Positions 37,582 to 46,517 of a stretch of 64,000 bases of DNA are shown here, piece by piece. The position numbers and the translations under genes are program-made. The notes under the pieces were generated by a model. That model saw nothing but the letters and a program-made list of their open reading frames with translations, did not search any database and had not been told where the DNA came from. Positions within the stretch are counted from its first letter, which is position 1, and every line of letters begins with the position of its first letter. The DNA comes from Geminocystis herdmanii PCC 6308 (GTDB lineage Bacteria > Cyanobacteriota > Cyanobacteriia > Cyanobacteriales > Cyanobacteriaceae), in contig NZ_CM001775.1 in NCBI RefSeq assembly GCF_000332235.1, forward strand, positions 1,580,230 through 1,644,229. Direction: 5' to 3'.

Positions 37582-39594
37582 TTAATTGTTAATGGTTAAT
37601 TGCTGACTGTTCGATCGATTAGCAATAACAGTGCGTTCACCGTATTGTAATAAATTATCGAGGGTAATAAGACGATTTTGCCATGTTTGCACCTGTTGCG
37701 GTTGTTGTTTTTTATGTTGGGCTAAATAGTTTGGTAATTTTGTGGTTAAAGCTGTTAATTCTTTTTTGGTAAGCTCTAAATTTTCCTCTGTAGGATTTTG
37801 TGCTAATTGTTTAAATCGATCGTGTAGTTGATCTGCTTGTTTTGACCATTCCTTGAGATAACGAGGTTCGATGCCAAAGGCGCGCGGTGCGATCGAAATC
37901 TGATGATTCATCAACATAAAATTCCATTCTTTTTGTAAGGCTTGATAACGAACTAAGGCACTTTGGAAGGGTTGACGATGGGGTAAAGGTTCAGCTACTT
38001 CTTGAGGAGTACCTTGGGTATGCTTAAACATTGCCTGTAAACCTGTATTAAAATTTTCGGCGGCAAACAAGGCAAACCCCCCAGAAGGCATATTCCGAAT
38101 CGATTGTAATTGATCAAAGGCTTCAGAATTAGGTACATTCAACAAACGAATACCCGGAATAATCAAACTCGAATTTTTGTAAGAAAATTCATACACTCCT
38201 TGAGTACGTTCTTCTAAATTTCCTGTATATAAAGCGTACGTCATTAATACCATCATATCCACCCATTCGCTATGAATCCAGTCTTCCCAGTGTTGTTGTA
38301 GGGTAAATAATCGTTCTTTGCGTTCCATGGGAAACACCGCCGTAGAAATAATTAAATCAGGGCGTTTTTGTTTAAGCCGTTGAGACGCTTCTGCTACAAA
38401 ACTGCTAATTTGTTTAATGCGAAATCCAGTCCATTGACTCCAGGCAGGAGAAGCAGGAGTTAATTTTATCGGATCGATTCCATAGTTTTCTTTGAATAAT
38501 GCACGACTCACATCGGTATAACCAAATTGTTGTTTAGTCATACTATCTTGAAAGGGATAGCGAATGTAATCCAATTGAATTCCATCTACATCATAGTTAG
38601 TGGCTATTTCCTCTAACAGTGCCATGATATAGCGACGGGCTTGGGGATTAGCAGGATCAAAGAAGGCTTTTTTAAATCCGGGAGTACGGTTAAATACTTG
38701 CCCTTGTTTATCTTTTAATACCCAACTAGGATTACGAGATAACACAGGTCCTAAATAATTCTCATCTTGCCCTAAAAGGCGATTGTGGCCTTGATTGGCG
38801 GCGGCGAAAATCCATGCCCAAGCGTGTAATTCTATGCCTCTTTCATGGGCTAATTCGATCGATGCTTGAAGGGGATCCCATCCTTTCGTCATGGGATTTT
38901 GTTCAGGGGCTACCCTACTAGGATATATGGGATAACTGGCGTTAACTGTCTCGAAAAATACTGTATTAATGCCAGATTCAGCCATACGATCGAACAATGG
39001 TTTTAAATCTTCTTTGGATTTAGCCTTGACGATCGTACCTCTATCTAACCATATCGCGCGTACTTCAGGTTGAGCAAAAGGTCGATCGACGGGGTAATTA
39101 TCCCAGAGACTACGACGAGCATCTAACCAAGTTTGTCTTGCTTTACCATAATCTTGTAAGGCTAAGTTAGGGAAATCTTGAGCAACAATTTTCGCATTCG
39201 CAATGGCTTGAGATGCCAAATTATTACTATAACCAGGAGTAATTTTATTTTCTTTCGTCAGAGAATTGGACTTAGGAGGATTTTTTAACACATGATCGAC
39301 GATCGAACTCATGGGCTGTGTGTATTTCCGTTGTTTAGCTTCCGCCGTAATTAAAGTACTTTCCACCCGATAAATTAAATCTTGTAATTCTGTCACCATT
39401 TGCTCAATTTCCCGTTGAGAAATTTTATTTACCTTACGGGAGGCTTGGATATTTTCAGCTTGAATGACATTAGAGTTAAAATTATTTAAAGATGAAGTAT
39501 TTTGAGCTAAAACAGGAGAATTGGAAAAGATACCCAGTAAGAGTAACAATTTTTGCCAATTTTTGCTTAACCCTACTTGCTGTAATTTAATCAT
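37582..39594 (-). CDS. Secreted glycoside-hydrolase-like protein (GHL10/DUF187 family)
   Basis: A 670-residue exported protein. A signal peptide ends at about residue 30 (LLLLLGIFSNSPVLAQ). Residues about 165-510 form a TIM-barrel of the glycosyl-hydrolase-like 10 family: RAIWLDRGTIVKAKS at the start, ELHAWAWIFAA, then VDGIQLDYIRYPFQ, where the Asp pair and following Tyr-Ile-Arg-Tyr are characteristic, and WVDMMVLMTYALYTGN. Family members are thought to cleave a cell-envelope polysaccharide, but the substrate is not established. A C-terminal helical region follows. ATG 39594 is the start. It is on the same strand as lepA, 308 bp downstream of it, without an obvious operon. Confidence 0.85.
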   Translation of the reverse strand: MIKLQQVGLSKNWQKLLLLLGIFSNSPVLAQNTSSLNNFNSNVIQAENIQASRKVNKISQREIEQMVTELQDLIYRVESTLITAEAKQRKYTQPMSSIVDHVLKNPPKSNSLTKENKITPGYSNNLASQAIANAKIVAQDFPNLALQDYGKARQTWLDARRSLWDNYPVDRPFAQPEVRAIWLDRGTIVKAKSKEDLKPLFDRMAESGINTVFFETVNASYPIYPSRVAPEQNPMTKGWDPLQASIELAHERGIELHAWAWIFAAANQGHNRLLGQDENYLGPVLSRNPSWVLKDKQGQVFNRTPGFKKAFFDPANPQARRYIMALLEEIATNYDVDGIQLDYIRYPFQDSMTKQQFGYTDVSRALFKENYGIDPIKLTPASPAWSQWTGFRIKQISSFVAEASQRLKQKRPDLIISTAVFPMERKERLFTLQQHWEDWIHSEWVDMMVLMTYALYTGNLEERTQGVYEFSYKNSSLIIPGIRLLNVPNSEAFDQLQSIRNMPSGGFALFAAENFNTGLQAMFKHTQGTPQEVAEPLPHRQPFQSALVRYQALQKEWNFMLMNHQISIAPRAFGIEPRYLKEWSKQADQLHDRFKQLAQNPTEENLELTKKELTALTTKLPNYLAQHKKQQPQQVQTWQNRLITLDNLLQYGERTVIANRSNSQQLTINN

Positions 39595-39673
39595 TTATAT
39601 ATATATACGAAACTAATTTTAAGAAATATTAAATAATCTGCAATAAATCATATCAAAGTGAGGGGATAAGATC

Positions 39674-39740
39674 GAATTGAGAATTGAGAATTGAGAATTG
39701 AGAATTGAGAATTGAGAATTGAGAATTGAGAATTGAGAAT
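39674..39740. repeat. 7-bp tandem array AATTGAG (about 9 copies)
   Basis: Nine nearly perfect AATTGAG units in a row, the most regular heptamer array in the window. A second array of TTACTCA units follows at 39810-39858. Both lie in the 308-bp gap between lepA and the GH10-like gene, which otherwise holds nothing recognisable. The copy number should vary between close strains through slippage. Confidence 0.9.
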
Positions 39741-39809
39741 GAATAAAGAGATTTCTAACCATAATTATATGAGAAATATTTTCCTAAACCTCTTTAAAAA
39801 ACAGGGTTT

Positions 39810-39858
39810 CTTACTCATTACTCATTACTCATTACTCATTACTCCTTACTCATTCCTC
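39810..39858. repeat. 7-bp tandem array TTACTCA (about 7 copies)
   Basis: Consecutive TTACTCA units with single-base changes near the end (TTACTCC, TTCCTCA). The inverted unit TGAGTAA also appears at 13814-13850. Confidence 0.85.
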
Positions 39859-39902
39859 ATTTCTATCTATAAATGGTGGGCGGTGCATCGCCCTACATTT
39901 TT

Positions 39903-41711
39903 TTATGAGTCTAGTTTTAAGACTGCCATAAATGCGGATTGAGGTACATCCACAGTGCCGATCGATTTCATGCGTTTTTTACCTTTAGCCTGTTTCTGTA
40001 ACAGTTTTTTCTTACGACTAATATCACCGCCGTAACATTTCGCTAAAACGTCTTTTCTTAAAGCAGGAATATGCTCACTAGCGATAACTTTTGCACCGAT
40101 GGAGGCTTGAATCGGTACTTTAAATTGATGGCGGGGAATCAATTCTTTGAGTTTTTCTGTCAATGCCCTTCCGACATTATAGGCTTTATCTCGATGGACA
40201 ATCATGGCTAAAGCGTCCACAGGGTCTTTATTTACTAGAATATCCAAACGTACTAAGGGATTTTCTCGGAAGCCAATGAGTTGATACTCCATACTGGCGT
40301 AACCCCTCGATCGAGATTTGAGTTGATCAAAAAAGTCTGTTACCACTTCCGCCAAGGGTAGTTCATAAATCAAGTTGGTGCGGTTCATGGTAAAATATTT
40401 CATGTCAACAAAAATACCTCGCCGACTTTGACACAATTCCATGAGAGTACCCACATAGTTTTCAGGGGTAATCATTTCTACCTTGATGTAAGGTTCTTCT
40501 ATCTTAGTCCGTTTTTGAGGATCGGGTAATGCACTAGGATTGTCAATCTCAAGGACTTCTCCATCGGTGGTAGTGACTCGATAAACAACGGAAGGAGCAG
40601 TAATAATTAAGTCTAAATTATATTCTCTTTCTAGGCGCTCTTGGACAATTTCCATGTGCAGTAAACCTAAGAAACCACAACGGAAACCAAAACCCATAGC
40701 GCTGGAGGTTTCAGGCTCAAAAGAAAGCGCTGCATCGTTTAATTTGAGCTTCTCTAATGCGTCTTTTAAGTCTCCATATTGATCTGCATCAATGGGGAAT
40801 AAGCCACAAAATACCATGGGTTTGGCTTCGGTATAGCCGGGCAAGGCTTCCGAAGCAGGATTATTAACCAGAGTAATAGTATCTCCTACCCTTGCATCTC
40901 CTACGGCTTTGATGGCGGCGGCTAAATACCCTACTTCCCCTGCGTGTAATTCATTGACTTGTACTTGCGTCGGGGATAATACGCCCACCTCATCCAACTC
41001 ATATTGTTTACCAGAAGCCATTAAGAGGATTCGATCGCCTTTTTTGATTCTACCATCCATAACACGGAAATAAACAATAACCCCACGATAGGGATCATAG
41101 TAACTATCAAAAATCAAAGCTCGTAAAGGTTTATGCTCTGTTTCTTCTGGAGGAGGCACTCGATCGACGATGGACTCTAAAATAGCATCTATATTCAATC
41201 CTGCCTTAGCAGAAGCATGGATAATATTAGTACAGTCTAAACCGACAACATCTTCAATTTCTTTGATAACCCGTTCAGGTTCAGCACTAGGTAAATCGAT
41301 TTTATTTAAAACAGGGATAATCTCTAAATTATTTTCTAACGCCAAATAAACATTAGCTAAGGTTTGAGCTTCCACTCCCTGAGACGCATCCACCACTAAT
41401 AATGCACCCTCACAGGCAGCTAACGATCGAGATACTTCATAGGAAAAGTCAACGTGTCCGGGGGTATCAATCAAATTTAACACATAATCTTCACCATCTT
41501 TTGCCTTATAATTCATTCGAGCAGCTTGAAGTTTAATGGTGATACCTCTTTCCCGCTCTAAATCCATATTATCAAGGAATTGAGCCTTCATATCTCGATC
41601 GCCCACAGTGCCTGTTACCTGTAACAAACGGTCTGCTAAAGTGGACTTACCGTGATCAATATGGGCAATAATGGAAAAATTCCGTAGTCGTTTAACGGGA
41701 GCGTCAGTCAT
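39903..41711 (-). CDS. lepA: Elongation factor 4 (LepA)
   Basis: A 602-residue ribosome-associated GTPase. G1 is [15 protein letters not shown]3 is DTPGHVDF and G4 is NKIDLP. The elongation-factor domains II to V follow, and the LepA-specific C-terminal domain ends [20 protein letters not shown]. It binds ribosomes and affects elongation or 30S assembly under stress (family knowledge). ATG 41711 gives the usual start [19 protein letters not shown]. Length and motifs are normal. Confidence 0.97.
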   Translation of the reverse strand: MTDAPVKRLRNFSIIAHIDHGKSTLADRLLQVTGTVGDRDMKAQFLDNMDLERERGITIKLQAARMNYKAKDGEDYVLNLIDTPGHVDFSYEVSRSLAACEGALLVVDASQGVEAQTLANVYLALENNLEIIPVLNKIDLPSAEPERVIKEIEDVVGLDCTNIIHASAKAGLNIDAILESIVDRVPPPEETEHKPLRALIFDSYYDPYRGVIVYFRVMDGRIKKGDRILLMASGKQYELDEVGVLSPTQVQVNELHAGEVGYLAAAIKAVGDARVGDTITLVNNPASEALPGYTEAKPMVFCGLFPIDADQYGDLKDALEKLKLNDAALSFEPETSSAMGFGFRCGFLGLLHMEIVQERLEREYNLDLIITAPSVVYRVTTTDGEVLEIDNPSALPDPQKRTKIEEPYIKVEMITPENYVGTLMELCQSRRGIFVDMKYFTMNRTNLIYELPLAEVVTDFFDQLKSRSRGYASMEYQLIGFRENPLVRLDILVNKDPVDALAMIVHRDKAYNVGRALTEKLKELIPRHQFKVPIQASIGAKVIASEHIPALRKDVLAKCYGGDISRKKKLLQKQAKGKKRMKSIGTVDVPQSAFMAVLKLDS

Positions 41712-41946
41712 AAATTTATCTTCTCAAAACTTAGCAATGAAAAATTAACGTTTCTTAACTTATTTTAATTCACTTTACGATGTTTAGGGGAAGGGGGAAA
41801 GTATTTTGCTCAAAAGATAGGAATAACATCATCACAAAAGTTCGATCGCACAGCACCGCCCTTGATAATCGAACAGCACAACGAAGTGATCACCATGGGT
41901 ATTTTTTTTGATAGAATTTCGATCGAATGATTAGTTGTCAGAAATA

Positions 41947-42921
41947 ATGTCCCAATTTCCTCACGATGAATTTGTAAAAGAATATTTGCCCGAATTATAT
42001 CAACAATATGGGCAAGTCATTCCCTCGGCGGATGTAACCAGTGAAAGAAGACAAATCGATGTGTTATTTATTCCCATAAAACCAGTACCCACTACGCCCG
42101 AAACATTAGGATTATTAGGGCGACTGGGGCAAACTACCTGTTTACTGGAGGTATATCGAAATCCCGTCACCATTGAAGAAATCTGGGATTGTCTTGGTAA
42201 ATTAGTTAGCGTCAGACAAAATCACATCAAAGACGCAAAACGGGAAAAAAGAAAGATAACTAAAACCCAATTACCATTTTTATGGATTATTACCCCAACC
42301 ATTTCCAAAGCTATCTTAAAAGAATTTGACGCTGTAGAAAAGGGGGGTTGGGAAGACGGAATTTATTTTCTTGCCTCTGGATTTCGTATTGGAATCATTG
42401 CCATACATCAGTTACCCGTCACAAGGGATACCCTCTGGTTAAGAATCTTAGGGAAGGGTAATAAACAAATTCAAGCGATCGAACAATTAAAAGCGTTACC
42501 ATCAGATTATCCCAATCGAGAAATAGTATTAGAATTAGTGTATGGGCTACTCTCAAAATTAACGGCAAATCAAAGGAATAAACAAGAAACAATCAAGGAG
42601 GATGAAACACTGATTATGAGTTTAAGACAATTATATCGAGACAAAATTGCCGAAGTGGAAAAACAAGGCATTCAACAAGGCATTCAACAAGGATTGCAAC
42701 AAGGGATTCAACAAGGATTGCAACAAGGGATTCAGCAAAGGTTGCAACAAGAAATCAATATGTTTATTCGGTTATTGAAAAGAAAAATTGGCAACGTTTC
42801 ACCTGAGTTAGAAAACCGAGTTAAAAATATTCCTATGGATAAATTAGAAGATTTTGGCGAAGCATTGTTAGACTTTAATTCACCGCAAGATTTAACCCAT
42901 TGGTTAGATAATTATTCCTGA
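41947..42921 (+). CDS. Rpn/PD-(D/E)XK-like protein with DUF4351 C-terminus
   Basis: A 324-residue protein from ATG 41947 (a TTG four codons earlier is possible). The N-terminal region has a restriction-fold look: RRQIDVLFIP then TCLLEVYRNP, a D...E-x layout, with the usual lysine not obvious. A glutamine-rich segment (about 240-270) consists of 12-bp DNA repeats encoding QQGI/QQGL. The end (LLKRKIGNVSPELENRVKNI ... FNSPQDLTHWL) matches DUF4351, found at the C-terminus of Rpn-family and related proteins, often mislabelled flagellar assembly protein H. E. coli Rpn proteins are DNases acting in phage defence and controlled by a short protein made from inside the same gene. An AAGGAGG at 42595-42601 followed by in-frame ATG 42616 suggests the same arrangement. 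Confidence 0.65.
   Translation: MSQFPHDEFVKEYLPELYQQYGQVIPSADVTSERRQIDVLFIPIKPVPTTPETLGLLGRLGQTTCLLEVYRNPVTIEEIWDCLGKLVSVRQNHIKDAKREKRKITKTQLPFLWIITPTISKAILKEFDAVEKGGWEDGIYFLASGFRIGIIAIHQLPVTRDTLWLRILGKGNKQIQAIEQLKALPSDYPNREIVLELVYGLLSKLTANQRNKQETIKEDETLIMSLRQLYRDKIAEVEKQGIQQGIQQGLQQGIQQGLQQGIQQRLQQEINMFIRLLKRKIGNVSPELENRVKNIPMDKLEDFGEALLDFNSPQDLTHWLDNYS
42595..42601 (+). promoter_or_regulatory. Internal Shine-Dalgarno AAGGAGG within the Rpn-like gene
   Basis: A full AAGGAGG sits inside the coding sequence, 14 bases before the in-frame ATG at 42616. Other genes here mostly lack such a strong site. It could drive internal initiation of a 101-residue C-terminal protein. Confidence 0.45.
42616..42921 (+). 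CDS. Candidate nested short form of the Rpn-like protein
   Basis: An in-frame ATG would give a 101-residue product starting MSLRQLYRDKIAEVEKQ and containing the Gln-rich repeats and the DUF4351 end but not the nuclease-like part. Support is positional only: the strong ribosome-binding sequence at 42595-42601 and the parallel with the intragenic antitoxins of E. coli Rpn genes. The 14-base spacing is longer than ideal. If produced, it could bind and block the full-length protein. It may equally be an ordinary internal methionine. Confidence 0.35.
   Translation: MSLRQLYRDKIAEVEKQGIQQGIQQGLQQGIQQGLQQGIQQRLQQEINMFIRLLKRKIGNVSPELENRVKNIPMDKLEDFGEALLDFNSPQDLTHWLDNYS
42664..42756 (+). repeat. In-frame 12-bp repeats (QQGI/QQGL)
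   Basis: About seven copies of a 12-bp unit (CAACAAGGCATT, CAACAAGGATTG and similar) inside the Rpn-like coding sequence. Because the unit is a multiple of three, slippage changes helix length but not the reading frame. Confidence 0.85.
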
Positions 42922-42951
42922 TTTCGTCATTAATGAACGATCGAGCAATTG

Positions 42952-42970
42952 TCCACTATACTATAGTGGA
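42952..42970. promoter_or_regulatory. 19-bp perfect palindrome, possible operator
   Basis: TCCACTATACTATAGTGGA is an exact palindrome around a central C. It sits 31 bp after the Rpn-like gene and shortly before the DUF3769 gene. No T-run follows, so it is not a standard terminator. A dimeric repressor site is a reasonable guess. Confidence 0.45.
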
Positions 42971-43021
42971 TGAGTTTTAATACTTATTTGCCAATTGTAT
43001 AAGTTAGCTAGTGTTGAACCG

Positions 43022-45568
43022 ATGATTCCTATTGTTAGCAGTCTATTAATTGCCACCACTCCCCATAATTTTGATAAATCTCAATTAACAGAATTTGATT
43101 CCAACTCTCCATCTATCATCCTAGCTGACGAACAAACTATTTCGATCGAACCCCTTGAATCTTTTTCCCCTTCCCCTAAAGATGAACCATTAGAGGAAAT
43201 TTCCCCTGCTGTAGAAAAAGAAGAAATCCCCTTACCGAATATTCCAGATGCTCACCTTAGAGAAATTAGTCAGTCTAACCCTCCAATCTTAAAAGTTAAT
43301 CCACAGGGAATTAATGAAGCCATAGAAGAAAACACCATCGCCAATTCTCCTTCTGAGTCAGAAAGTTTAATCGCTCAAAAAAATTTAACCCCTAAAAATA
43401 TAGACTTGCATTCTATTCCTATCCCCGTAGAAAGTCCTCCAAAAATTGAAGCGAAGGAATTAGGAAAGCCTTTAAGTATCAAGGAAGAAAACAATAATTT
43501 TCGATTAGATAAAGAATCTTCTATCAGGTTTAATCTCACAAAAACTTTAATTACCGCTTCTAGGGGAGGCAAATCTCGTCAATATAATTTTGATGTTCGA
43601 TCGTCCGCTTTTGAATTAGTGCAAAATGAGGATAAACCCGTCAATATCGAAATTCCGGCTAATACCCTTGATGTAGTGGAAATTTTAGCGGATGAACAGG
43701 AATATTTAGATCAACAACAAATTATCAAGGCGAGGGGAAATGTGGTAATTCGTTTCTCTAATGGTATTTTAATCGCTGATCAAGTTTTAGTCAATTTGGT
43801 CGATCGCATTGCGGTAGCTCAAGGTAATGTTACCTTAGAAAGAGGAGAACAAACTCTTAGGGGCGATCGATTTGAATACTACTTCGTGCAAGATCAAGGA
43901 GTTATTTTTAACGCTAAGGGAGAAATATATCAACCGAGTCTAAGCCAAGATTTTCGAGGAGAAACCGCCAATAATCCCTTACCCCAACAGCCTTTGAGTT
44001 GGCAATTTGAAGCGAATCAACCCTTAAGGAGAGTCGTATCTGCCGAAGGGTTTGGTTTTGCTGTTGGTAGTATTAGAGAATATTCTTTAGTACAGGGAAA
44101 TCAAACGGCAGGAAGTATATCAACAGGCGGACAAGTTAACCGTTTTCGTTTTGAAGCCGAAAAAGTTAATTTTGATGGAAATAGTTGGCGTGCGACAAAT
44201 ATTCGTTTTACTAATGATCCTTTTTCCCCTCCAGAGTTTGAAATTAGGGCAGACACAGCCCATTTAAGGAATATTTCCCCTTTACAAGATGAGCTAACCA
44301 CTACAAATTCTCGTTTAGTCTTTGATCAAAAAGTGTCCATTCCTCTATTTCAAGATCGCTTGGTGTTCGATCGACGCAATCGCAGACCGGGCTTGTTTTC
44401 CATCGGTTTTGACGGAGAAGATTTAGGGGGTTTATACATCGAAAGAGACTTTGAAATTTACACCGATGAGACGACTCTTTTTACCTTAACTCCCCAAATA
44501 TTACTACAAAGAGCGTTCCTGCCCGATTCTTTTGTGGATGAAAATGCGATCGATCCTGATGATAACGGCGGTTTATTCAACCCGTCTAGTTATGGTTTAG
44601 TTGCCACATTAATTAAGGATTTTAACGATCGAACCAACTTAACAGCCGTAACAAATTTTACAGGATTAGACTTAGATAACCTCGAAAATCGCCTTCGAGC
44701 CTCCATACAATTAAACCAAAAAATCGGTAATATCCAAGCTCCTTATACTGCCAGTTTACAGTATAACTATCGAGATAGACTCTTTAACGGTTCTTTAGGC
44801 TTTCAAACTGTACAACAAAGTTACGGAATTATCGGCACATCCCCTTACTATCAACTAGGCAAATCAAGTTTCGGTTTTGTCTATCAAGCCTCCATGCAAA
44901 ATATTACCGCCGACACCGATAGACAAGAATTATTAGGTAATAATCCTAAAGATAATCTTACCAATTTAACCCGTTTTCAAGGTGCTGGAATCTTAAATGG
45001 TAATATTTTACTTTGGAGTGGTCAAGCATTACCTGCTACCCCCGAAGAAGGATTAAAATATACAGCTACCCCTGTCGCCCCCTATCTTAGTTTTAATACA
45101 GGTTTAACAGGAGTTAGCAGTTTTTATAGTAATAGTGAAACTCAAGCAACCCTTACGGCAACCGTTGGATTACAAGGACAATTCGGTCATTTTTCTAATC
45201 CCTTTTTTGACTATACGGGCTTTAATGTCAGTTTCAGTCAAGGATTTAGGGGTGAACAATCTCCCTTCTTTTTCGATCGATTTGCCGATGATCAAGTATT
45301 ATCATTAGGACTCACTCAACAACTATACGGACCTATTCGAGCAGGATTACAGAGTTTTATCAACGTCAAAACCAATGAAGAAATTAGTACAGACTACTTC
45401 ATAGAATATAGTCGCCGTACCCATAATATTATCATTCGTTATAACCCCGTCCTCGAAATAGGTTCAATTAACTTACGCATCAGCGACTTTAACTGGGATG
45501 GAAACGCAGCACCCTTTGAAGGTACGGGCATTCGCCCCGTTGTAGATGGTGTCACCAGAGGAAATTAA
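43022..45568 (+). CDS. DUF3769 protein, LptD/OstA-like outer-membrane biogenesis factor
   Basis: An 848-residue protein with a long, disordered Pro/Glu-rich N-terminus up to about residue 200. Then comes an OstA/LptA-type beta-jellyroll (DVVEILADEQEYLDQQQIIK ... ARGNVVIRFSNG ... LVDRIAVAQGNVTLERGEQ), followed by a large beta-barrel-type domain rich in alternating strands (LTPQILLQRAFL, FGFVYQASMQNI, RAGLQSFINVKT). This is the DUF3769 arrangement taken as the cyanobacterial counterpart of LptD, which inserts lipopolysaccharide in the outer membrane. The start is uncertain: ATG 43022 or TTG 42995. The first residues (MIPIVSSLLIATTPH) could be a weak export signal. Confidence 0.8.
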   Translation: MIPIVSSLLIATTPHNFDKSQLTEFDSNSPSIILADEQTISIEPLESFSPSPKDEPLEEISPAVEKEEIPLPNIPDAHLREISQSNPPILKVNPQGINEAIEENTIANSPSESESLIAQKNLTPKNIDLHSIPIPVESPPKIEAKELGKPLSIKEENNNFRLDKESSIRFNLTKTLITASRGGKSRQYNFDVRSSAFELVQNEDKPVNIEIPANTLDVVEILADEQEYLDQQQIIKARGNVVIRFSNGILIADQVLVNLVDRIAVAQGNVTLERGEQTLRGDRFEYYFVQDQGVIFNAKGEIYQPSLSQDFRGETANNPLPQQPLSWQFEANQPLRRVVSAEGFGFAVGSIREYSLVQGNQTAGSISTGGQVNRFRFEAEKVNFDGNSWRATNIRFTNDPFSPPEFEIRADTAHLRNISPLQDELTTTNSRLVFDQKVSIPLFQDRLVFDRRNRRPGLFSIGFDGEDLGGLYIERDFEIYTDETTLFTLTPQILLQRAFLPDSFVDENAIDPDDNGGLFNPSSYGLVATLIKDFNDRTNLTAVTNFTGLDLDNLENRLRASIQLNQKIGNIQAPYTASLQYNYRDRLFNGSLGFQTVQQSYGIIGTSPYYQLGKSSFGFVYQASMQNITADTDRQELLGNNPKDNLTNLTRFQGAGILNGNILLWSGQALPATPEEGLKYTATPVAPYLSFNTGLTGVSSFYSNSETQATLTATVGLQGQFGHFSNPFFDYTGFNVSFSQGFRGEQSPFFFDRFADDQVLSLGLTQQLYGPIRAGLQSFINVKTNEEISTDYFIEYSRRTHNIIIRYNPVLEIGSINLRISDFNWDGNAAPFEGTGIRPVVDGVTRGN

Positions 45569-45579
45569 TCATCAATAGA

Positions 45580-45787
45580 ACCTCAGTTCGATAAAAGAAT
45601 TCTTGAGGTTAATAGGTTTCAGGTGGCAGGTTGCAGGTTAACAATTTCTTTGTTTAGATCAATTAATTACTTAATTTAATTTGGATAAAATCAATTTTTG
45701 TTCAACTTTTTTACCTTATCTTTACCTGATACCTAACACCCTTTCCGATACCTTATCTTAACCGATGATTTTATGTCGAACTCAGGT
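45580..45787 (+). repeat. Dispersed repeat, family B (208 bp)
   Basis: Ends: ACCTCAGTTCGA at the left and TCGAACTCAGGT at the right, a 12-bp imperfect terminal inverted repeat. The interior includes CAGGTGGCAGGTTGCAGGTT and ACCTGATACCTAACACCCTT followed by TCCGATACC. A direct-orientation relative lies at 46312-46513. It occupies most of the 361-bp gap after the DUF3769 gene. Confidence 0.8.
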
Positions 45788-45929
45788 AATAGAGAATTTA
45801 AAATGATTTCAATTTGTACTGAGGAAATATCTCACATTTTCCCACAGATTAAATTTTTTTTATCCTTTATGATAAGCCGTAAGAATAGAAAACCCACTTT
45901 TAAAATTTTCAAATAAGGACTCAAAACCA

Positions 45930-46178
45930 ATGAAAATGATGTATCGAGGCATTTCCTATGAATACAACCCTAGTCCCATAGAAGTTGAAGGGAAAAAAAA
46001 TGAGGTGATTTTTCGTGGTTGTCGTTATCAATTAAATCGTGCGGTTGTTAATATTCCCAATCAAACAAATTATCACATTGTTTATCGTGGTGTTTCTGTT
46101 ACTACTGGTAAAAAAGTGACATTTTTAGGACATACCTACGAAAACAGAAAAATTATTTTATCGCCGATGGGATGCTAG
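45930..46178 (+). CDS. DUF4278 domain protein
   Basis: An 82-residue protein typical of the cyanobacterial DUF4278 family: MKMMYRGISYEYNPSPIEVE at the start (family pattern: M-x-L-x-YRG-x-x-Y). YRG-type motifs repeat at FRGCRYQLNR and YRGVSVTTG, giving three short beta units. The family is small, often induced by stress in expression studies, and of unknown function. ATG 45930 is preceded by AAGGA (45916-45920). It is enclosed between two directly repeated family B elements. Confidence 0.85.
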   Translation: MKMMYRGISYEYNPSPIEVEGKKNEVIFRGCRYQLNRAVVNIPNQTNYHIVYRGVSVTTGKKVTFLGHTYENRKIILSPMGC

Positions 46179-46311
46179 GGTTAGTTTCCTATTGATTTGA
46201 TTTAGATTACCAAAATTAGTAAGACTTTTTCTATAGGGTTGAGTATTTGGTTTATCCACTGAATATAATTCAGGAATTAAACTTACTTAATCCTATTTTT
46301 TTATTATCTAT

Positions 46312-46513
46312 ACAGTTCGATGCAAGAATGTCTGATAAGGGCTGGTTTAAGGTTGCAGGTTGCAGGTGTAATTTTCAGAAGATTATATAATTCGATCGAA
46401 GAATTTAACATAAAAAATCAATTAAGATATATTTTTTGTCAATTCTTTAACCTAATACCTAACACACTTTCCGATACCTTTACAGCACCGAAAATTTTAT
46501 CTCGAACTCAGGT
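46312..46513 (+). repeat. Dispersed repeat, family B (202 bp)
   Basis: Same orientation and layout as 45580-45787: CAGTTCGATGCAAGAATG at the left, TCGAACTCAGGT at the right, with AAGGTTGCAGGTTGCAGGTG and CCTAATACCTAACACACTTT inside. Its right end is four bases from the stop codon of the hybrid kinase. Together with 45580-45787 it brackets the DUF4278 gene. Confidence 0.8.
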
Positions 46514-46517
46514 TGCT

